Positions 1 through 5,803 of a stretch of DNA of 5,803 nt are shown one piece after another (the stretch's first letter is position 1; every line of letters starts with the position of its first letter). Under the pieces are notes generated by a model. The model saw nothing but the letters and a program-made list of their open reading frames with translations, was not told the DNA's origin and ran no database searches. The position numbers were made by a program, and so were the translations under genes. Origin of the DNA: Alphaproteobacteria bacterium (GTDB lineage Bacteria; Pseudomonadota; Alphaproteobacteria; ATCC43930; CGMCC-115725); NCBI GenBank assembly GCA_005888515.1, contig VAZR01000163.1, positions 1 to 5,803 on the forward strand. The letters are read 5' to 3'.

Positions 1-1
1 C

Positions 2-214
2 GGCGCGCTGACGCCGTCGCAATTGGGCGTTGCCGCCGACAGCAACGGCTTCCCGACCGCGACGGTAATGACCGGCACTCCGAGCAACCCGCTGTCCGGG
101 CTCACGACCAACGGCGGCGCGGTTTCGGTGCAGGTCGTTGGCGGCGCGCTCGCCCTGGCGGCCAACGTCACCGCCGCCGGCCAGACCGTGACCCTCAATT
201 CGGCCGGCGGGATC
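2..214 (+). repeat. Long-range duplicated block B, copy 1
   Basis: This edge-truncated block matches 2942-3160. It reads GALT, then QLGV, then TGTPSNPLSGLTT, GGALALAANV, AGQTVTLNSAGGIT. The counterpart has QLGV, TGAPSNPLAGLTT, AGALTIASNI and PGQTVTLTSTGPIS. Spacing differs by only two codons between QLGV and GQTVTL. Homology upstream of the TTG at 23 shows that the gene begins left of the window. Confidence 0.8.
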
Positions 215-3200
215 ACTCAGCCGGGCGGAGTGATCACGGCGGGAACCCTGACCGGCACCGCCGGGGGCGATGTGACATTGAACCAGCTCAACGCCGTTTC
301 GGCGCTCGGCAGCTTCGCGGTGACCGGGGGCAATTTCACCCTGACCGATGGCGGAGTGGCGGGCACGCTCACCGCCAGCGGCCCGGTCAGCGCGACGAAC
401 ATCACGATTACGGGTGCGCCGGCCCTCAATGTAACCGGCACTGTGAGCGCTTCCGCGACGGCACTGCTGTCGGCGGTCGCCACGACGGTATCGAGCGGCG
501 GCAATGTGACGGGCACCCCGATCACGCTGACCGGGGGCACCGGCGGCCTCGCATTTACCGGCACCGGCGCCGCCGGGCAGAGCGGCGGGATTGTCAACCT
601 GAACTCATCTGCCGGGCTGACCCAGGCGTCGACGAGCGTCATCACCGCCGACACGTTGCAGAGCTCCGGTGTGAGCGGTACGGTCAGCCTGCTCGGGACC
701 GGCAACACGATCGCCAACCTCGGCAACTTTCCGACAACGACCGGTTTCACACTGTTCGATGCGCCGACCGGCTCGCTGACCCAGACGGCTGGGACCACTG
801 TCGACGGCGGATCGGGCGCGATCCTGATCGACGTCGGCGGCAAGGCCTTCACGCAAAGCGGCACGCTAACCACGACAAGCAACGCCAACCCGGCGGTCAC
901 CATCCAGAACACGGCGGCGTTGTCGATCGGCACGATCTCGGCCGGGACCGGCGGCGGGACGGTTGTCCTCGGCCCAAGCGCGGCGTTGCAGGTCGGCCCG
1001 GTCACTGAGACCGGCACGATCACGGCATCGGTGCTGACCGGGAATTCGATCGGCGGCGCGACGCTGACCAACGCGAATCTGGTCCCCACCTTTGGGCCGT
1101 GGACCAACACCTCGAGCGGCAATCTGAGCTTCACGGATGCACAGGCGCTGACCGTCGGCGGCGCGATCAGCAACACGGTCGGCAACGTCAACCTGACAAC
1201 GACCTCCGGCGATCTGATTTTGACGCAGGATATCACCGGCACTAATGGCTTCCTCGGCGGCGTCACACTGAACGCGGCCGGCACGATCAACCAGACCGGC
1301 GGTATCATCACCGCCGATACATTGTTCGCCACCTCGGTTGGCGGCGCGACGCTCGATCGGGCAAACCTGCTCAAGGCCGCCGGTATGTCGAATACCGGCA
1401 GCGGGAATATCAGCTTCACTAACGCGCAGATCCTGAACCTGCTGGGCGTGACCAACAATGTCGGCGATATCGCGGTGACCGTGAACAGCGGCGCGCTGAT
1501 CCTGTTGGCCAAAGTCCAAGCCACGACCGGCACCGTGTCGCTGACGAGCACGGGCGGGGGTGTCAGCGGGATCAGCGAAATCAGCGGCTTCTTCGGCCTC
1601 ACCGCCAGCATCACGGCGAACGCCCTGACCGTGACGTCGGACGGCGCCGTCTCGCTGCAGGAAGTCAACCAGGTGGGCACCCTCGCGGCCAACCTCACCG
1701 GCGGCAACAGCTTCCTGTTCCGCAACGACGGCCTCAACCTGACGATCGGCACCGTCGGCGGCATCAACGGGATCACCACGAATGGCGGTGCGATCACGCT
1801 GCAGACGACGACCTCCGGCAATCTGGTGCTGGACCAATCCGTCATCGCCGCCGGCAATACGGTGACGCTGAGTTCTGCCGGCAACATCACGCAGTTGAGC
1901 GGCATCATCACCGCCAATCTCTTGACCGGCACCGCGGCAAACCAGGTGACGCTGAACGACGCCAACCTGGTCAACACCTTCGGCCCGTTTTCGGTGACCT
2001 CGGATGGCGGCCTCAGCTTCACCAACGCGCAAAGCCTGAAGACCGCCGCCACGGTCAGCATCACCAATAGCGGCGACCTCACGCTGATCACGACCGGCAC
2101 CGGCTCGGATCTGACGCTCGGCGGCGACGTCATCGCGAACAATGGCAATAACGTGTCCCTGAGCTCGGGCGGGGCGATCACCCAGAGCAGCGGCGCCATC
2201 ACGGCGGCATTTATTGACGTGAACGCGCTCGGCACCGCCTCGCTGCTCGGCGCGAATCGGATCGGGATCGGGTTTGATGCGACGGTCAACGGGCCCGGCA
2301 ATGCCTTTCTGCTGCGCAATGACGGCCTCGACCTGCATGCCGGGATCGTGCAGACCAATGGCGGCCCGGTGTCGCTGTCGACAACCAATGGCGGCAATCT
2401 CAGCGTCGATTCCAGCATCACCACCCTCGGTGGCGAGATCGACATCGCGGTCTCCCCCGGCAATGCCTTTACCAATATCGGCAGCATCGGCAGCGGCGGC
2501 GGCAATGTCGTGATCCTCGCCGACACAATGAGCCTATCGGCCGGCACGATCACCGCTGGCGCCGGCGTCGTGGCGCTCGGGCCGAGCACGATTTCGAATA
2601 ATCTAACCCTCGGGACGGGCGGTTACCTGACGCAGCTGGATCTCGACTCGATCACCGCCGGGATGGTGCAGATCGGCTACCGCAACGCCGATGCCACATC
2701 CTCCTTCATCGGCAATATCGACATCGCGAACCCGATCACGACCGCTACGACCGGTTTCACATCGCTGGAGCTGGTCACGGGGGGCGCCGGCACTGTAACG
2801 CAGTCGGGCGGCTCAATCACCGCGACCTCGCTCGGGGTCATTGCCGGCGGCGACGTTACCTTGACCAATCCCGGCAATTCGGTCGGCACCCTGGCCGGCT
2901 TCACCGACGGGATCGATACCGCGTTCAGCTTCACCAACGCCGGCGCCCTGACCGTCGGGACGATGCCGGCCTTTCAGCTCGGCGTCTCGGTCGATGCGAC
3001 GACCGGCCAGGTCTCCTCCTTCGCCATGACCGGCGCGCCGTCGAACCCGCTCGCCGGTCTGACGACAACCGGCCTGACGAGCGTCAGCGCTGGCGCTCTG
3101 ACCATCGCCAGCAATATCGCCGCGCCAGGCCAGACCGTGACTCTGACCTCGACCGGCCCGATCAGCGAAAATGCCGACGCGATCATCATCGCCGGCGCGC

Positions 3201-3847
3201 TGACCGGCAGTTCGGTCGGCGGCGCTACGCTGACCAGCGACAATCTGGTCGATTTTCTCGGGCCCTGGAGCAACACCGACGGGCTGTTCAGTTTTACCAA
3301 CGCGCAGCTCTTGACGACCGGTACGATAAGCTCGACGGGCGGCATCGCGCTGACCACCACCGGCCCGGATGCGGACCTGACGCTCGCCGGCATCCTGAGC
3401 GCGCCCGGCAGCAACGTGACCCTGGTCTCCGACGGCGCCATCACGCAAACGCCGTCGGTGATCGCCGCGACGCTGGGCATAACCTCCGTCGGGCCGGTCT
3501 CGATGCTGGACGCCAACCAGGTCGGCACGCTCGCCGCGAGCGTCACCGGCGTCGGCAACGGCTTCGTGTTCCGCAACGACGGCACCGATCTGATGATCGG
3601 CACGGTCGGCGGCCTGTCGGGAATCACCACCAATAACGGTGAGGTGCTGATCCAAGCGACGACGTCCGGCAATGTCGCGGTGAACCAGCCGATCAATGCC
3701 GGCACCGCGGTGATGGCGCTGCAGACGGACGGCAGCAGACGATTAACCTCACCGGCGACAATGCCGTCGACAACATCGCCGCGACGATCAATGGCGGCTC
3801 GCTGTTCTTCAACAACACCTCGCACGATCTGGCGGTCGATACGGTGA
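2..3847 (+). CDS. Giant beta-strand-repeat surface protein, FHA-like adhesin passenger (5' partial, ends at a frameshift)
   Basis: Seen: frame 2 is open from the left edge (Gly-Ala-Leu-Thr... from base 2) to TGA at 3845-3847. A TTG at 23 is only an internal Leu codon, because repeat homology to 2942-2977 extends upstream of it. The product is rich in Gly, Thr, Ala, Ser, Asn, Val and Leu. It has no Cys before the frameshift, only two Trp (GPWTN, GPWSN) and about four Lys. It consists of degenerate modules with VTLxSAG, ITQxxGxITA, LTGxSxGGAxL, ANLV and LSFTNAQ motifs, alternating short hydrophobic strands with Gly/Asn turns. Known: such composition is typical of secreted beta-helical passengers, for example TpsA exoproteins or large autotransporter adhesins. 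Inferred: an extracellular adhesin or matrix protein. The export route cannot be told, because both ends of the protein are missing. Codons after about 3733 (...LQTDG) encode an Arg/Pro/Ser/Cys/Trp tail unlike the rest and are out-of-frame readthrough. Function beyond this class is not supported. Confidence 0.85.
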   Translation, partial: GALTPSQLGVAADSNGFPTATVMTGTPSNPLSGLTTNGGAVSVQVVGGALALAANVTAAGQTVTLNSAGGITQPGGVITAGTLTGTAGGDVTLNQLNAVSALGSFAVTGGNFTLTDGGVAGTLTASGPVSATNITITGAPALNVTGTVSASATALLSAVATTVSSGGNVTGTPITLTGGTGGLAFTGTGAAGQSGGIVNLNSSAGLTQASTSVITADTLQSSGVSGTVSLLGTGNTIANLGNFPTTTGFTLFDAPTGSLTQTAGTTVDGGSGAILIDVGGKAFTQSGTLTTTSNANPAVTIQNTAALSIGTISAGTGGGTVVLGPSAALQVGPVTETGTITASVLTGNSIGGATLTNANLVPTFGPWTNTSSGNLSFTDAQALTVGGAISNTVGNVNLTTTSGDLILTQDITGTNGFLGGVTLNAAGTINQTGGIITADTLFATSVGGATLDRANLLKAAGMSNTGSGNISFTNAQILNLLGVTNNVGDIAVTVNSGALILLAKVQATTGTVSLTSTGGGVSGISEISGFFGLTASITANALTVTSDGAVSLQEVNQVGTLAANLTGGNSFLFRNDGLNLTIGTVGGINGITTNGGAITLQTTTSGNLVLDQSVIAAGNTVTLSSAGNITQLSGIITANLLTGTAANQVTLNDANLVNTFGPFSVTSDGGLSFTNAQSLKTAATVSITNSGDLTLITTGTGSDLTLGGDVIANNGNNVSLSSGGAITQSSGAITAAFIDVNALGTASLLGANRIGIGFDATVNGPGNAFLLRNDGLDLHAGIVQTNGGPVSLSTTNGGNLSVDSSITTLGGEIDIAVSPGNAFTNIGSIGSGGGNVVILADTMSLSAGTITAGAGVVALGPSTISNNLTLGTGGYLTQLDLDSITAGMVQIGYRNADATSSFIGNIDIANPITTATTGFTSLELVTGGAGTVTQSGGSITATSLGVIAGGDVTLTNPGNSVGTLAGFTDGIDTAFSFTNAGALTVGTMPAFQLGVSVDATTGQVSSFAMTGAPSNPLAGLTTTGLTSVSAGALTIASNIAAPGQTVTLTSTGPISENADAIIIAGALTGSSVGGATLTSDNLVDFLGPWSNTDGLFSFTNAQLLTTGTISSTGGIALTTTGPDADLTLAGILSAPGSNVTLVSDGAITQTPSVIAATLGITSVGPVSMLDANQVGTLAASVTGVGNGFVFRNDGTDLMIGTVGGLSGITTNNGEVLIQATTSGNVAVNQPINAGTAVMALQTDGSRRLTSPATMPSTTSPRRSMAARCSSTTPRTIWRSIR
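641..1096 (+). repeat. Long-range duplicated block A, copy 1
   Basis: This block of about 152 codons is paralogous to 4624-5073. Shared landmarks occur in the same order: ITADTL / VTAGTL, NLGNF, TTGFTLF / NDFTLF, LTQTAGTTV / LTQLAGTTV, AILIDVGG / TILIDNGG, FTQSGTLTT, GTVVLG, VGPVTETG, then LTGNSIGGATL / LTGNTVGGASL. The copies start 3,983 bases apart and lie in different reading frames because the frameshift falls between them. The block is longer than the common module because it carries the FTLF to TETG insert. Confidence 0.85.
1667..1858 (+). repeat. FRNDG-type module, copy 1
   Basis: NQVGTLAANLTGGNSFLFRNDG, then LTIGTVGGINGITTNGG and TTSGNLVLDQSV. It matches 3515-3706 at the same length (offset 1,848 bases) and 2255-2434 more distantly. 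In this subclass FRNDG replaces the usual SFTNAQ strand, placing an Arg-Asn-Asp-Gly turn at that site. Confidence 0.75.
2255..2434 (+). repeat. FRNDG-type module, divergent copy 2
   Basis: NRIGIGFDATVNGPGNAFLLRNDGLDL, then GIVQTNGGPVSL and TTNGGNLSVDSSIT. It aligns with the modules at 1667 and 3515 around the RNDG turn, but it lacks the GTVGG-x-x-GIT segment and is slightly shorter. Confidence 0.65.
2942..3160 (+). repeat. Long-range duplicated block B, copy 2
   Basis: Paralogue of 2-214, with GALTVGTMPAFQLGV, MTGAPSNPLAGLTT, AGALTIASNI and GQTVTL in the same order. It is preceded by an FSFTNAGALT strand and followed at 3200 by a standard LTGSSVGGATL module. Confidence 0.8.
3515..3706 (+). 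repeat. FRNDG-type module, copy 3
   Basis: NQVGTLAASVTGVGNGFVFRNDG, then LMIGTVGGLSGITTNNG and TTSGNVAVNQPINAG. It has the same length as the 1667 copy and lies immediately upstream of the frameshift. Its clear frame-2 homology fixes the left limit of native reading. Confidence 0.75.
3719..3847 (+). other. Net -1 frameshift and premature stop
   Basis: Native repeat sequence in frame 2 runs to about LQTDG (ending near 3733). Native sequence resumes in frame 1 at QTINLTGDNAVDN (3736-3774). The overlap of open frames confines the shift to 3643-3845, and homology narrows it to about 3731-3753. Several changes fit: loss of one C turning AGCCAG into AGCAG at 3734-3738; a 14-bp gain between two GCAGACG copies at 3721-3727 and 3735-3741; or a 67-bp net loss relative to the paralogous spacing at 3976-4078. 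All three give the observed phase. I see no slippery heptamer and no long homopolymer here. Reading on in frame 2 gives about 37 atypical residues (RRSMAARC..., WRSIR) before TGA. Confidence 0.8.
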
Positions 3848-5803
3848 CCTCCGGTCTGCTGGGCGTCACCAGTTTCGGGATCTCCACGAGCAACGGTCAG
3901 GTCGCGCTGCGGACGGCGTCGTCCGGCAACATAGCGATAAATCAACCCATCGATGCCGGTACGGCGGTGGTGGGTTTGCAACCGGCCGGAAACCTCACCG
4001 AGGTAACCGGCCCGGCCGGCAAGATCACGGCGAGCGGCTTGGAGCTTGCCGTGTTCGCCGGGTCGGCGACGCTGCCGGGTGACAACGCGGTCGATAACCT
4101 CGCCGTGACGGTTCAGGGTCCGCTAACCTTCAACAACACCTCGCATAATTTAACCGTGGATACGGTGGCCTCCACCTTGCTGGGAGTGACCGGCTTCGGA
4201 GCCTTTACCACCAACAGTGATATCGCGCTGAGCACCACGATTTCGGGCAACATCACGCTGAACCAAACCGTCAACGCCGGGACGGCGAACGTCACGCTGA
4301 GCTCGGCAGGGACGATCAGCCAGACCGGTGGCGCCATTACGGCGACGAGGCTGAGCGGCAGCTCGGTCGGCGGCGCGAACCTGACCCAGGCCAATCTGGT
4401 CAACACCTTCGGCGGCGTCAGCAACACCGGTAGCGGTTTGTTGAGCTTCACCGACGCACAAGCGCTGACGACGACCGGGACGGTGAGCTCGGCCGGCGAC
4501 CTGACGCTGCAGACGGTCTCGGGATTCTTTTTCGGCCTTAATGGATTGACACTCGGCGGTGATCTGAGCGGCAACACCGTGACCCTGACCTCGGCTGGCG
4601 GCATCACGCAACTCAGCGGCATCGTCACGGCCGGTACGCTGACCGGCAGCTCGTTCGGTGCAACCCGTCTCACCGGCGCCAACCGCGTGAGCAACTTGGG
4701 CAATTTCACGACAACGGGCTTTATACCGGTCAATGATTTTACCCTGTTCAATACGGTGCCGCTGACCCAGCTTGCCGGAACGACGGTCAATGCCGGGTTG
4801 AGCACGATCCTGATCGACAATGGCGGTGCGCCGTTCACACAGAGCGGCACGCTGACGACGATCGGCGCCGGCCCAGCGGCGATAACGATCGGAAACACCG
4901 GCGCTTTGACGGTGGGGACGATCAATGCCCCCATCGGGACGGTGGTGCTGGGATCGGCGGCGCTTCCGGTCGGCCCGGTCACCGAAACAGGCAGCGTCAC
5001 GGCGAACGCGTTGACCGGAAATACGGTCGGCGGCGCCAGCCTGACCGGCGCCAACCTGGTAATAAATCTGGGCGCCTTCATTAATACGGGCGCCGGCGGC
5101 TTTGCGTTGACGAACGCTCAGGGCTTGACCGTAATCGGCGCCGTCGATGCCGGGAGCGCCGCGCTTGGGCTGACGATATCCGGCAATTTGGCGCTGACGG
5201 CGAATCTGACGGCGGGAACGACGGCGACGCTGAATTCGGCCGGCACGATCAATCAAACGGGCGGGCTGATCAGCGCACCTACCCTGACCGGCAGCTCGAA
5301 CGGCGGTGCGATCCTGAATAATGCCAACCTGCTGACCAATCTGGGCGCCTTCACCAATACCGGCGCCGGCGGCTTTGCGTTGACCAACGCCCAGAGCTTG
5401 ACCGTGACCGGCGCCGTCGATGCCGGGAGCGCCGCGCTGGGGCTCGCGACGACCTCAGGCAATCTGACGCTGGCGGCGAACGTAACCGCGGGGACAACTG
5501 CCGCGCTAAGCTCGACCGGCACGATCGATCAAACCGGCGGGCTAATCACCGCGGCAACGCTGACCGGAAGCTCGGTCGGCGGCGCGAGCCTGATCGGGCC
5601 GAATATGGTCGGCACCTTCGGTGCGTTCAGCAATGCGACCTCTGGGTTGCTGAGCTTCACCAATGCCCGATCATTCACGACATCGGGAACAATCAGCTCT
5701 GCCGGTAATCTGACGTTAGGGACGAGCCTGTCGGGCGGCCTGACGCTCGGCCGCGATATAACGGCAAGCGGCAACACCGTGACGCTGAACTCGGTCGGGT
5801 CGA
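3736..5803 (+). CDS. Continuation of the same repeat protein in frame 1, downstream of the frameshift (3' partial)
   Basis: Seen: frame 1 has no stop from 3643 (after TGA at 3640-3642) to the right edge. It resembles the upstream protein from about 3736 (QTINLTGDNAVDN...). It carries the same modules as the upstream frame: ITQLSG, LTGSSxGGA, LLSFTDAQALT, FALTNAQ and GNTVTLNS. There is no Cys or Trp, and only one Lys. The block at 4624-5073 is a paralogue of 641-1096, which reads in frame 2, so this is the same gene displaced by one base. No ATG lies near the beginning. The first GTG, at 3844-3846, overlaps the upstream TGA as GTGA but has no clear ribosome binding site and no secretion signal after it. 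Independent translation into a useful product is unlikely. If the frameshift is real, this segment is a decaying 3' fragment; if it is a sequence error, it is simply the second part of the adhesin. The stop codon lies outside the window. Confidence 0.75.
3754..3966 (+). repeat. FNNTSH-type module, copy 1 (just after the frameshift)
   Basis: Frame 1 reads GDNAVDN, then LFFNNTSHDLAVDTV, LLGVTSFG and SGNIAINQPIDAGTA. It aligns with 4078-4287 over its full 71 codons with one single-codon gap. The copies start 324 bases apart. It sets the right limit of the frameshift region. Confidence 0.8.
4078..4287 (+). repeat. FNNTSH-type module, copy 2
   Basis: GDNAVDN, then LTFNNTSHNLTVDTV, LLGVTGFG and SGNITLNQTVNAGTA, one codon shorter than the copy at 3754. 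It is preceded by a segment (ITASGLELAVFAGSATLP) that has no counterpart before the 3754 copy. That difference underlies the 67-bp spacing difference at the frameshift. Confidence 0.8.
4624..5073 (+). repeat. Long-range duplicated block A, copy 2
   Basis: Paralogue of 641-1096, six bases shorter overall. The same ordered landmarks are present: LGNF, FTLF, LTQLAGTTV, ILIDNGG, FTQSGTLTT, GTVVLGS, VGPVTETG and LTGNTVGGASL. It feeds directly into the 273-bp tandem array, whose first unit begins at 5011 inside its end. It demonstrates that frame 1 is the native frame here. Confidence 0.85.
5011..5803 (+). repeat. Tandem array of 273/276-bp (91/92-codon) units
   Basis: Units begin at LTG codons at 5011, 5284 and 5560, giving spacings of 273 and 276 bases; the third unit runs off the window. 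The first two are the most alike. NLGAFxNTGAGGFALTNAQ starts at 5065 and 5338. AVDAGSAALGL follows in both with nearly identical DNA (GCCGTCGATGCCGGGAGCGC at 5140 and 5413). Hand alignment of about 82 residues from 5065 and 5338 gives about 68 identities. A one-codon insertion near 5449 explains 276 versus 273. The third unit diverges into the LLSFTNAR type. This looks like a recent in-frame tandem duplication. Confidence 0.85.

Noticed and set aside
23..25. TTG as the true start of the gene
   Set aside because: The frame is open to the window edge, and homology to 2942-2977 extends upstream of it. No ribosome binding site or signal peptide follows.
866..2338. 490-codon reverse-strand open frame rich in Arg, Gln, Asp and Gly
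   Set aside because: It overlaps both the + strand gene and another reverse frame. Its composition is that of a GC shadow and no domain is visible.
2274..2513. 79-codon + strand open frame inside the adhesin, in another frame
   Set aside because: Met/Pro/Ser/Arg-rich shadow within a stretch whose frame-2 reading carries a clear FRNDG-type module.
217..2589. 790-codon reverse-strand open frame
   Set aside because: It lies antisense to the repeat gene. Its Pro/Val/Ser/Arg-rich translation is what strong G/C third-position bias produces in an opposing frame. It has no recognisable domain, and its repeats only mirror the + strand modules.
3643..3845. Programmed -1 ribosomal frameshifting
   Set aside because: The direction is right, but I see no X-XXY-YYZ slippery heptamer in the permitted interval and no evident downstream hairpin. 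Such regulation is not expected in a repeat adhesin.
2813..5777. Several reverse-strand open frames (for example 2974-3981, 4113-5081, 4150-5256, 5253-5522, 5529-5777)
   Set aside because: They overlap one another and lie opposite conserved repeat modules. They end and begin with repeat phase and show no independent coding evidence.
5011..5803. CRISPR-like or mobile-element repeats
   Set aside because: The repeats are about 273 bp, in frame, translated and without spacers, terminal inverted repeats or a transposase.
1..5803. Promoters, terminators, RNA genes
   Set aside because: The whole window is open coding sequence. I found no convincing hairpin followed by a T-run, no tRNA-like cloverleaf and no intergenic gap.

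Overview
The window lies entirely inside one very large, repeat-built gene on the + strand. It encodes a secreted beta-strand-repeat protein of the filamentous-haemagglutinin / giant-adhesin type. The gene enters across the left edge already in frame and is still open at the right edge. Its start, secretion signal, any N-terminal TPS domain and its C-terminus are therefore all outside the window. High G+C, strong G/C preference at third codon positions and the style of the repeats suggest a GC-rich proteobacterium, most likely an alphaproteobacterium. That placement is inference from style, not from a marker gene.

Layout: bases 2-3735 read in frame 2 (about 1,245 codons) as degenerate modules of roughly 90-125 residues. 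The typical module order is [N-x-VTLxSAG-x-ITQ-x-x-G-x-ITA-x-x-LTG-x-S-x-GGA-x-L-x-x-AN-x-V-x-x-x-G], then a strand of one of three types (SFTNAQ, FRNDG or FNNTSH), then T-x-GDLTL. Near 3734-3754 the repeat homology jumps to frame 1. It continues there without a stop to base 5803 (about 689 codons). The old frame runs on as an Arg/Pro/Ser-rich, Cys-containing tail to TGA at 3845-3847. The gene as given is thus split by a net -1 frameshift, which is either a real inactivating mutation or a sequence error.

At a higher level, whole blocks are duplicated. A block at 2-214 recurs at 2942-3160, and one at 641-1096 recurs at 4624-5073. An FRNDG-type block occurs at 1667, 2255 and 3515. FNNTSH-type blocks occur at 3754 and 4078. 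A recent-looking tandem of 273/276-bp units occupies 5011-5803. These fit growth of a giant passenger by segmental duplication.

No RNA gene, mobile element, CRISPR array, promoter or terminator was seen. No stretch over 300 bases lacks coding sequence. The long reverse-strand open frames are GC-bias shadows. I did not find a convincing new biological system. The points worth a second look are the frameshift and the repeat architecture.
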